64,000 nt of DNA, from assembly GCA_963978895.1 (NCBI GenBank), contig OZ022245.1, positions 611,001-675,000 on the forward strand, in the 5' to 3' direction. Positions 42,001-54,000 of this stretch are shown here, in pieces (within the stretch, counting starts at the first letter, position 1; each line of letters starts with the position of its first letter). A model generated the notes under the pieces. It was not told the DNA's origin and did not search any database. It was given only the letters and a program-made list of their open reading frames with translations. This DNA is from Erpobdella octoculata (taxonomy: Eukaryota; Annelida; Clitellata; Hirudinida; Erpobdellidae). The position numbers and the translations under genes were made by a program.

Positions 42001-45000
42001 CCAAAGACGGCAATAGTCCCGTTACCGTCACTGATTTGGCAGTACGCGTCTGCGGAGAAGGTAACTTTCTGGTTTACTGAATTTACAAATGTTCCGCCAA
42101 TTTATTCCGTTAATGTGACGTCATCGATCTTTCACACTCATAGAATTACCAACAACGACTGGTCCTGGCGGTGTAATGACCACTGGTCCTGGCGGTGTAA
42201 TGACGACTGGTCCTGGCGGTGTAATGACGACTGGTCCTGGCGGTGTAGTGACCACGGGAGCTGTTCAACCCACTCCGACAAGCGGCGAAGGACCACCTGG
42301 TCCAATCATTGGTACAACTGGGGCAGGCACAGTGCCAACCACAGCCAATATTCCTGCAGCTACAACTACCAAAGGACCGACATGTCAAGTTGAAAATCTT
42401 CTCGATAAACCATATGCCCGTCTCGAAACGGAACCAGAAACACCAGGAGGTAAAGATATCTTCCCGGTCGATCTGTCACCTTCTGAAGATAAACCGGAAC
42501 CATCGATTACGTTGACATCGGCCAAACCAAAGACGCTCATGGAGATCGAAGTGACGACGACAAACGTCGATTCCGTTACTATTACAGTTACCGACAAAGA
42601 TGGCAATGACGTTATCAAGAAAGAACAACCTGTTCCAGAAGACGTTAGTAGACGGTCAATTTGTAGTTTTAGCTAATTTTAGCAAACTTCGAGGTGACGA
42701 ATTTTTCAATCTCTAGGGAAAAGTCGTTGTGAAAGAAGGCGAGAAACCGAACGTTGTGACCGTCGAAGTTACTTTCAAGCCCAAAGACGGCAATAGTCCC
42801 GTTACCGTCACTGATTTGGCAGTACGCGTCTGCGGAGAAGGTAACTTTCTGGTTTACTGAATTTACAAATGTTCCGCCAATTTATTCCGTTAATGTGACG
42901 TCATCGATCTTTCACACTCACAGAATTACCAACAACGACTGGTCCTGGCGGTGTAATGACCACTGGTCCTGGCGGTGTAATGACGACTGGTCCTGGCGGT
43001 GTAGTGACCACGGGAGCTGTTCAACCCACTCCGACAAGCGGCGAAGGACCACCTGGTCCAATCATTGGTACAACTGGGGCAGGCACAGTGCCAACCACAG
43101 CCAATATTCCTGCAGCTACAACTACCAAAGGACCGACATGTCAAGTTGAAAATCTTCTCGATAAACCATATGCCCGTCTCGAAACGGAACCAGAATCACC
43201 AGGAGGTAAAGATATCTTCCCGGTCGATCTGTCACCTTCTGACGATAAGCCGGAACCATCGATTACGTTGACATCGTCCAAACCAAAGACGCTCATGGAG
43301 ATCGAACTGACGACGACAAACGTCGATTCCGTTACTATTACAGTTACCGACAAAGACGGCAATGACGTTATCAAGAAAGAACAGCCTGTTCCAGAAGACG
43401 TTAGTAGACGGTCAATTTGTAGTTTTAGCTCATTTTAGCAAACTTCGAGGTGACGAATTTTTCAATCTCTAGGGAAAAGTCGTTGTGAAAGAAGGCGAGA
43501 AACCGAACGTTGTGACCGTCGAAGTTACTTTCAAGCCCAAAGACGGCAATAGTCCCGTTACCGTCAATGATTTGGCAGTACGCGTCTGCGGAGAAGGTAA
43601 CTTTCTGGTTTACTGAATTTACAAATGTTCCGCCAATTTATTCCGTTAATGTGACGTCATCGATCTTTCACACTCACAGAATTACCAACAACGACTGGTC
43701 CTGGCGGTGTAATGACCACTGGTCCTGGCGGTGTAATGACGACTGGTCCTGGCGGTGTAGTGACCACGGGAGCTGTTCAACCCACTCCGACAAGCGGCGA
43801 AGGACCACCTGGTCCAATCATTGGTACAACTGGGGCAGGCACAGTGCCAACCACAGCCAATATTCTTGCAGCTACAACTACCAAAGGACCGACATGTCAA
43901 GTTGAAAATCTTCTCGATAAACCATATGCCCGTCTCGAAACGGAACCAGAAACACCAGGAGGTAAAGATATCTTCCCGATCGATCTGTCACCTTCTGAAG
44001 ATAAACCGGAACCATCGATTACGTTGACATCGGCCAAACCAAAGACGCTCATGGAGATCGAAGTGACGACGACAAACGTCGATTCCGTTACTATTACAGT
44101 CACCGACAAAGACGGCAATGACGTTATCAAGAAAGAACAGCCTGTTCCAGAAGACGTTAGTAGACGGTCAATTTCTAGTTTTAGCTCATTTTAGCAAACT
44201 TCGAGGTGACGAATTTTTCAATCTCTAGGGAAAAGTCGTTGTGAAAGAAGGCGAGAAACCGAACGTTGTGACCGTCGAAGTTACTTTCAAGCCCAAAGAC
44301 GGCAATAGTCCCGTTACCGTCACTGATTTGGCAGTACGCGTCTGCGGAGAAGGTAACTTTCTGGTTTACTGAATTTACAAATGTTCCGCCAATTTATTCC
44401 GTTAATGTGACGTCATCGATCTTTCACACTCACAGAATTACCAACAACGACTGGTCCTGGCGGTGTAATGACCACTGGTCCTGGCGGTGTAATGACGACT
44501 GGTCCTGGCGGTGTAGTGACCACGGGAGCTGTTCAACCCACTCCGACAAGCGGCGAAGGACCACCTGGTCCAATCATTGGTACAACTGGGGCAGGCACAG
44601 TGCCAACCACAGCCAATATTCCTGCAGCTACAACTACCAAAGGACCGACATGTCAAGTTGAAAATCTTCTCGATAAACCATATGCCCGTCTCGAAACGGA
44701 ACCAGAAACACCAGGAGGTAAAGATATCTTCCCGGTCGATCTGTCACCTTCTGAAGATAAACCGGAACCATCGATTACGTTGACATCGGCCAAACCAAAG
44801 ACGCTCATGGAGATCGAAGTGACGACGACAAACGTCGATTCCGTTACTATTACAGTCACCGACAAAGACGGCAATGACGTTATCAAGAAAGAACAGCCTG
44901 TTCCAGAAGACGTTAGTAGACGGTCAATTTCTAGTTTTAGCTCATTTTAGCAAACTTCGAGGTGACGAATTTTTCAATCTCTAGGGAAAAGTCGTTGTGA

Positions 45001-48000
45001 AAGAAGGCGAGAAACCGAACGTTGTGACCGTCGAAGTTACTTTCAAGCCCAAAGACGGCAATAGTCCCGTTACCGTCACTGATTTGGCAGTACGCGTCTG
45101 CGGAGAAGGTAACTTTCTGGTTTACTGAATTTACAAATGTTCCGCCAATTTATTCCGTTAATGTGACGTCATCGATCTTTCACACTCACAGAATTACCAA
45201 CAACGACTGGTCCTGGCGGTGTAATGACCACTGGTCCTGGCGGTGTAATGACGACTGGTCCTGGCGGTGTAGTGACCACGGGAGCTGTTCAACCCACTCC
45301 GACAAGCGGCGAAGGACCACCTGGTCCAATCATTGGTACAACTGGGGCAGGCACAGTGCCAACCACAGCCAATATTCCTGCAGCTACAACTACCAAAGGA
45401 CCGACATGTCAAGTTGAAAATCTTCTCGATAAACCATATGCCCGTCTCGAAACGGAACCAGAAACACCAGGAGGTAAAGATATCTTCCCGGTCGATCTGT
45501 CACCTTCTGAAGATAAACCGGAACCATCGATTACGTTGACATCGGCCAAACCAAAGACGCTCATGGAGATCGAAGTGACGACGACAAACGTCGATTCCGT
45601 TACTATTACAGTTACCGACAAAGATGGCAATGACGTTATCAAGAAAGAACAACCTGTTCCAGAAGACGTTAGTAGACGGTCAATTTGTAGTTTTAGCTCA
45701 TTTTAGCAAACTTCGAGGTGACGAATTTTTCAATCTCTAGGGAAAAGTCGTTGTGAAAGAAGGCGAGAAACCGAACGTTGTGACCGTCGAAGTTACTTTC
45801 AAGCCCAAAGACGGCAATAGTCCCGTTACCATCACTGATTTGGCAGTACGCGTCTGCGGAGAAGGTAACTTTCTGGTTTACTGAATTTACAAATGTTCCG
45901 CCAATTTATTCCGTTAATGTGACGTCATCGATCTTTCACACTCACAGAATTACCAACAACGACTGGTCCTGGCGGTGTAATGACCACTGGTCCTGGCGGT
46001 GTAATGACGACTGGTCCTGGCGGTGTAGTGACCACGGGAGCTGTTCAACCCACTCCGACAAGCGGCGAAGGACCACCTGGTCCAATCATTGGTACAACTG
46101 GGGCAGGCACAGTGCCAACCACAGCCAATATTCCTGCAGCTACAACTACCAAAGGACCGACATGTCAAGTTGAAAATCTTCTCGATAAACCATATGCCCG
46201 TCTCGAAACGGAACCAGAATCACCAGGAGGTAAAGATATCTTCCCGGTCGATCTGTCACCTTCTGACGATAAGCCGGAACCATCGATTACGTTGACATCG
46301 TCCAAACCAAAGACGCTCATGGAGATCGAACTGACGACGACAAACGTCGATTCCGTTACTATTACAGTTACCGACAAAGACGGCAATGACGTTATCAAGA
46401 AAGAACAGCCTGTTCCAGAAGACGTTAGTAGACGGTCAATTTGTAGTTTTAGCTCATTTTAGCAAACTTCGAGGTGACGAATTTTTCAATCTCTAGGGAA
46501 AAGTCGTTGTGAAAGAAGGCGAGAAACCGAACGTTGTGACCGTCGAAGTTACTTTCAAGCCCAAAGACGGCAATAGTCCCGTTACCATCACTGATTTGGC
46601 AGTACGCGTCTGCGGAGAAGGTAACTTTCTGGTTTACTGAATTTACAAATGTTCCGCCAATTTATTCCGTTAATGTGACGTCATCGATCTTTCACACTCA
46701 CAGAATTACCAACAACGACTGGTCCTGGCGGTGTAATGACCACTGGTCCTGGCGGTGTAATGACGACTGGTCCTGGCGGTGTAGTGACCACGGGAGCTGT
46801 TCAACCCACTCCGACAAGCGGCGAAGGACCACCTGGTCCAATCATTGGTACAACTGGGGCAGGCACAGTGCCAACCACAGCCAATATTCCTGCAGCTACA
46901 ACTACCAAAGGACCGACATGTCAAGTTGAAAATCTTCTCGATAAACCATATGCCCGTCTCGAAACGGAACCAGAATCACCAGGAGGTAAAGATATCTTCC
47001 CGGTCGATCTGTCACCTTCTGACGATAAGCCGGAACCATCGATTACGTTGACATCGTCCAAACCAAAGACGCTCATGGAGATCGAACTGACGACGACAAA
47101 CGTCGATTCCGTTACTATTACAGTTACCGACAAAGACGGCAATGACGTTATCAAGAAAGAACAGCCTGTTCCAGAAGACGTTAGTAGACGGTCAATTTGT
47201 AGTTTTAGCTCATTTTAGCAAACTTCGAGGTGACGAATTTTTCAATCTCTAGGGAAAAGTCGTTGTGAAAGAAGGCGAGAAACCGAACGTTGTGACCGTC
47301 GAAGTTACTTTCAAGCCCAAAGACGGCAATAGTCCCGTTACCGTCACTGATTTGGCAGTACGCGTCTGCGGAGAAGGTAACTTTCTGGTTTACTGAATTT
47401 ACAAATGTTCCGCCAATTTATTCCGTTAATGTGACGTCATCGATCTTTCACACTCACAGAATTACCAACAACGACTGGTCCTGGCGGTGTAATGACCACT
47501 GGTCCTGGCGGTGTAATGACGACTGGTCCTGGCGGTGTAGTGACCACGGGAGCTGTTCAACCCACTCCGACAAGCGGCGAAGGACCACCTGGTCCAATCA
47601 TTGGTACAACTGGGGCAGGCACAGTGCCAACCACAGCCAATATTCCTGCAGCTACAACTACCAAAGGACCGACATGTCAAGTTGAAAATCTTCTCGATAA
47701 ACCATATGCCCGTCTCGAAACGGAACCAGAAACACCAGGAGGTAAAGATATCTTCCCGATCGATCTGTCACCTTCTGAAGATAAACCGGAACCATCGATT
47801 ACGTTGACATCGGCCAAACCAAAGACGCTCATGGAGATCGAAGTGACGACGACAAACGTCGATTCCGTTACTATTACAGTCACCGACAAAGACGGCAATG
47901 ACGTTATCAAGAAAGAACAGCCTGTTCCAGAAGACGTTAGTAGACGGTCAATTTCTAGTTTTAGCTCATTTTAGCAAACTTCGAGGTGACGAATTTTTCA

Positions 48001-51000
48001 ATCTCTAGGGAAAAGTCGTTGTGAAAGAAGGCGAGAAACCGAACGTTGTGACCGTCGAAGTTACTTTCAAGCCCAAAGACGGCAATAGTCCCGTTACCGT
48101 CACTGATTTGGCAGTACGCGTCTGCGGAGAAGGTAACTTTCTGGTTTACTGAATTTACAAATGTTCCGCCAATTTATTCCGTTAATGTGACGTCATCGAT
48201 CTTTCACACTCACAGAATTACCAACAACGACTGGTCCTGGCGGTGTAATGACCACTGGTCCTGGCGGTGTAATGACGACTGGTCCTGGCGGTGTAGTGAC
48301 CACGGGAGCTGTTCAACCCACTCCGACAAGCGGCGAAGGACCACCTGGTCCAATCATTGGTACAACTGGGGCAGGCACAGTGCCAACCACAGCCAATATT
48401 CCTGCAGCTACAACTACCAAAGGACCGACATGTCAAGTTGAAAATCTTCTCGATAAACCATATGCCCGTCTCGAAACGGAACCAGAAACACCAGGAGGTA
48501 AAGATATCTTCCCGGTCGATCTGTCACCTTCTGAAGATAAACCGGAACCATCGATTACGTTGACATCGGCCAAACCAACGACGCTCATGGAGATCGAAGT
48601 GACGACGACAAACGTCGATTCCGTTACTATTACAGTTACCGACAAAGATGGCAATGACGTTATCAAGAAAGAACAACCTGTTCCAGAAGACGTTAGTAGA
48701 CGGTCAATTTGTAGTTTTAGCTCATTTTAGCAAACTTCGAGGTGACGAATTTTTCAATCTCTAGGGAAAAGTCGTTGTGAAAGAAGGCGAGAAACCGAAC
48801 GTTGTGACCGTCGAAGTTACTTTCAAGCCCAAAGACGGCAATAGTCCCGTTACCATCACTGATTTGGCAGTACGCGTCTGCGGAGAAGGTAACTTTCTGG
48901 TTTACTGAATTTACAAATGTTCCGCCAATTTATTCCGTTAATGTGACGTCATCGATCTTTCACACTCACAGAATTACCAACAACGACTGGTCCTGGCGGT
49001 GTAATGACCACTGGTCCTGGCGGTGTAATGACGACTGGTCCTGGCGGTGTAGTGACCACGGGAGCTGTTCAACCCACTCCGACAAGCGGCGAAGGACCAC
49101 CTGGTCCAATCATTGGTACAACTGGGGCAGGCACAGTGCCAACCACAGCCAATATTCCTGCAGCTACAACTACCAAAGGACCGACATGTCAAGTTGAAAA
49201 TCTTCTCGATAAACCATATGCCCGTCTCGAAACGGAACCAGAATCACCAGGAGGTAAAGATATCTTCCCGGTCGATCTGTCACCTTCTGACGATAAGCCG
49301 GAACCATCGATTACGTTGACATCGTCCAAACCAAAGACGCTCATGGAGATCGAACTGACGACGACAAACGTCGATTCCGTTACTATTACAGTTACCGACA
49401 AAGACGGCAATGACGTTATCAAGAAAGAACAGCCTGTTCCAGAAGACGTTAGTAGACGGTCAATTTGTAGTTTTAGCTCATTTTAGCAAACTTCGAGGTG
49501 ACGAATTTTTCAATCTCTAGGGAAAAGTCGTTGTGAAAGAAGGCGAGAAACCGAACGTTGTGACCGTCGAAGTTACTTTCAAGCCCAAAGACGGCAATAG
49601 TCCCGTTACCGTCACTGATTTGGCAGTACGCGTCTGCGGAGAAGGTAACTTTCTGGTTTACTGAATTTACAAATGTTCCGCCAATTTATTCCGTTAATGT
49701 GACGTCATCGATCTTTCACACTCACAGAATTACCAACAACGACTGGTCCTGGCGGTGTAATGACCACTGGTCCTGGCGGTGTAATGACGACTGGTCCTGG
49801 CGGTGTAGTGACCACGGGAGCTGTTCAACCCACTCCGACAAGCGGCGAAGGACCACCTGGTCCAATCATTGGTACAACTGGGGCAGGCACAGTGCCAACC
49901 ACAGCCAATATTCCTGCAGCTACAACTACCATAGGACCGACATGTCAAGTTGAAAATCTTCTCGATAAACCATATGCCCGTCTCGAAACGGAACCAGAAA
50001 CACCAGGAGGTAAAGATATCTTCCCGGTCGATCTGTCACCTTCTGAAGATAAACCGGAACCATCGATTACGTTGACATCGGCCAAACCAAAGACGCTCAT
50101 GGAGATCGAAGTGACGACGACAAACGTCGATTCCGTTACTATTACAGTCACCGACAAAGACGGCAATGACGTTATCAAGAAAGAACAGCCTGTTCCAGAA
50201 GACGTTAGTAGACGGTCAATTTGTAGTTTTAGCTCATTTTAGCAAACTTCGAGGTGACGAATTTTTCAATCTCTAGGGAAAAGTCGTTGTGAAAGAAGGC
50301 GAGAAACCGAACGTTGTGACCGTCGAAGTTACTTTCAAGCCCAAAGACGGCAATAGTCCCGTTACCGTCACTGATTTGGCAGTACGCGTCTGCGGAGAAG
50401 GTAACTTTCTGGTTTACTGAATTTACAAATGTTCCGCCAATTTATTCCGTTAATGTGACGTCATCGATCTTTCACACTCACAGAATTACCAACAACGACT
50501 GGTCCTGGCGGTGTAATGACCACTGGTCCTGGCGGTGTAATGACGACTGGTCCTGGCGGTGTAGTGACCACGGGAGCTGTTCAACCCACTCCGACAAGCG
50601 GCGAAGGACCACCTGGTCCAATCATTGGTACAACTGGGGCAGGCACAGTGCCAACCACAGCCAATATTCCTGCAGCTACAACTACCAAAGGACCGACATG
50701 TCAAGTTGAAAATCTTCTCGATAAACCATATGCCCGTCTCGAAACGGAACCAGAAACACCAGGAGGTAAAGATATCTTTCCGGTCGATCTGTCACCTTCT
50801 GAAGATAAACCGGAACCATCGATTACGTTGACATCGGCCAAACCAAAGACGCTCATGGAGATCGAAGTGACGACGACAAACGTCGATTCCGTTACTATTA
50901 CAGTCACCGACAAAGACGGCAATGACGTTATCAAGAAAGAACAGCCTGTTCCAGAAGACGTTAGTAGACGGTCAATTTCTAGTTTTAGCTCATTTTAGCA

Positions 51001-54000
51001 AACTTCGAGGTGACGAATTTTTCAATCTCTAGGGAAAAGTCGTTGTGAAAGAAGGCGAGAAACCGAACGTTGTGACCGTCGAAGTTACTTTCAAGCCCAA
51101 AGACGGCAATAGTCCCGTTACCGTCACTGATTTGGCAGTACGCGTCTGCGGAGAAGGTAACTTTCTGGTTTACTGAATTTACAAATGTTCCGCCAATTTA
51201 TTCCGTTAATGTGACGTCATCGATCTTTCACACTCACAGAATTACCAACAACGACTGGTCCTGGCGGTGTAATGACCACTGGTCCTGGCGGTGTAATGAC
51301 GACTGGTCCTGGCGGTGTAGTGACCACGGGAGCTGTTCAACCCACTCCGACAAGCGGCGAAGGACCGCCTGGTCCAATCATTGGTACAACTGGGGCAGGC
51401 ACAGTGCCAACCACAGCCAATATTCCTGCAGCTACAACTACCAAAGGACCGACATGTCAAGTTGAAAATCTTCTCGATAAACCATATGCCCGTCTCGAAA
51501 CGGAACCAGAAACACCAGGAGGTAAAGATATCTTACCAGTCGATCTGTCACCTTCTGAAGATAAACCGGAACCATCGATTACGTTGACATCGGCCAAACC
51601 AAAGACGCTCATGGAGATCGAAGTGACGACGACAAACGTCGATTCCGTTACTATTACAGTCACCGACAAAGACGGCAATGACGTTATCAAGAAAGAACAG
51701 CCTGTTCCAGAAGACGTTAGTAGACGGTCAATTTGTAGTTTTAGCTCATTTTAGCAAACTTCGAGGTGAAGAATTTTTCAATCCCTAGGGAAAAGTCGTT
51801 GTGAAAGAAGGCGACAAGCCGAACGTTGTGACCGTCAAAGTTACTTTCAAGCCCAAAGACGGCAATAGTCCCCTTACAGTCACTGATTTGGCAGTACGCG
51901 TCTGCGGAGAAGGTAACATTCTAGCTCACTTAATATGTAAATGTTCAAACGTTTCATTCCAGTAATGTGACGTCATCGATCTTTTACACTCACAGAACTA
52001 ACAACAACGACTGGTCCTGGTGGTGTAATGACGACTGGTGCTGGCGGTGTAATGACCACGGAAGCTGTTCAGCGCACTCTGTCTACAACGGCGGAAGGAC
52101 CAGGCCAACTTGGACAACTCAGTACATCAAGTGAGCTAAACTACGGTACCATATTATAAAAATACGGAATTTCTTATTTTATTAACAAGTGTTGTGAACC
52201 GACCACAGCTACACCAAGAATAACGCGATGCCAACTCGATGAACTAGTACAAAAGCAGGACACTCAAACGACACTTCTTCCGACACCTGAAGAGGAAAAT
52301 GGACTGAGAGAAATTAAATTTCAACCTGGATCAGAAAATACCCAAATTACAGTCACCTCCGCTCAGCCGGTGGACGTCATGCGAGTCCAGTTCAAAGCCG
52401 AAAACGTCAAAGAAGTTACAATCGAATATAGAGATTCTGCAAACGAACTAGTCACCAGAGACAAAGTTCAGGCCAGGAAAGATGTTAGTTCATCTCGTTA
52501 GAAATTTTTTCAATATATAAATTTAATCAATATAACTATCTTATTCAGAATGTTGACTCTCAAATCGATTACCCCAACGTCAAAACCATCGTCGTTCTAA
52601 TCGAACCAATGAACACAGACGAATCCGTGAAAATTGAAAAGTTCCAGATCTGGACTTGTGCAACAGGTGTGTAGAAAAGTTATTTGTTTGGAGTAATTTC
52701 AACTCTGTCATCAATAGTTTTTGCGATTTGTTTTTCTTTTCTGTGATATGCACTTTCCATTTTCTTTATAAAAGGTCCTGTAGCCACTGCTACCAGGCAT
52801 ATTCCAGTAACCACTGCCAAGCCGTTTGTCACACGTCTTACAAGTAGATACCAATTTCTCATTTTTTTTAATGGCTAACAATGACAAAATCTAATCCTGA
52901 TTTCTCTACTATACTCAGGCGAAACCGTACCAAGCAAGTGTCAGACTGTTGAATTACTGAACGAGTCCGATGTAAAACAAGAAATTTCGCCGCAACCGTC
53001 TACGACAACGTCGTCTTCTGCTTTCCAACTACCGGCTACAGATGCCGCCACAATTACTATCACTTCTTCGAAGCCCAGAACCGTTGTAAGTCTGCAGTTT
53101 TCAGCTCCCAATGCCGTCGAAACCAAACTAACATTCTACGATGCCGACGAAGTTCAAATCGACCAGGCGTTCTTGGATTCTGGCTCAAACGTTAGTTTTT
53201 TTATTTCCACTTTAATTTCCTTTAGAAAATGAAATCTCAAAACTGTCAAGTACATGTGTTGTTTCAATTCAGAGCAAGCAAGTTTTTAAGCGAAGAATTG
53301 GAAACGTTTCCAAGATTAAGCTCGAAATCGCCATGAGCGACGACAAATCTCCAACAGAAATTGCTGATTTTTCAATCGAAACTTGTGCTGAAGCAGGTAA
53401 CTATTGCTCGTCAATATTACCAAAAACAAATTTAATTTTTGACTAAGATATGATTTTATTTCATCAAGTCGCTCCTACGACACACGTTCCAGGCACTCCG
53501 TCTACAACGGCGGAAGGACCAGGACCAGGCCAACTTGGACAACTCAGTACATCAAGTGAGCTTAACTACGCTGCCATCTTATAAAAATACGGAATTTCTA
53601 TTTTATTAACAAGTGTTGTGAACCGACCACAGCTACACCTAGAATAACGCGATGCCAACTCGATGAACTAGTACAAAAGCAGGACACTCAAACGACACTT
53701 CTTCCGACACCTGAAGAGGAAAATGGACTGAGAGAAATTAAATTTCAACCTGGATCAGAAAATCCCCAAATTACAGTCACCTCCGCTCAGCCGGTGGACG
53801 TCATGCGAGTCCAGTTCAAAGCCGAAAACGTCAAAGAAGTTACAATCGAATATAGAGATTCTGCAAACGAACTAGTCACCAGAGACAAAGTTCAGGCCAG
53901 GAAAGATGTTAGTTCATCTCGTTAGAAATTTTTTCAATATATAAATTTAATCAATATAACTATCTTATTCAGAATGTTGACTCTCAAATCGATTACCCCA

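Larger units (their letters stand above)
34110..51912 (+). repeat. Array 2: 23 tandem two-exon domain units (756-852 bp)
   Basis: Same architecture as array 1, with fixed differences: linker ELPTTTGPGG start and ANIPAATTTK, domain ETEPETPGG and TSAKPKTL, A-B intron with CAAACTTCGAGGTGACGAATTTTTCAATCTCTAG, and B-A intron with CTTTCTGGTTTACTG and CTTTCACACTCACAG. Linker repeats number 3-7, against 1-4 in array 1, with the longest runs in V3-V10. From V12 onward all units are exactly 756 bp. Predicted contribution is about 4,770 residues. Confidence 0.9.
8522..51973. other. TGACGTCA palindrome recurring in about 44 array introns
   Basis: The exon B to exon A intron of most array 1 and array 2 units contains TGACGTCATCGA about 20-27 nt before the acceptor. 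The 8-bp palindrome equals the cAMP-response element recognised by CREB/ATF factors in animals. It is absent or mutated before U2 and U13 (TGAGGTCA) and before U23-U26 (TAACGTCA). Whether it acts at all is unknown; it may only be repeat copy number, or part of the branch-site region. Confidence 0.35.

Noticed and set aside
52656..52862. Plus and minus open frames of 60-63 residues repeated in array 3 (one with a hydrophobic stretch)
   Set aside because: They lie over an intron and the 69-nt linker exon; repetition comes from the array, and the plus frame runs through a donor and acceptor.
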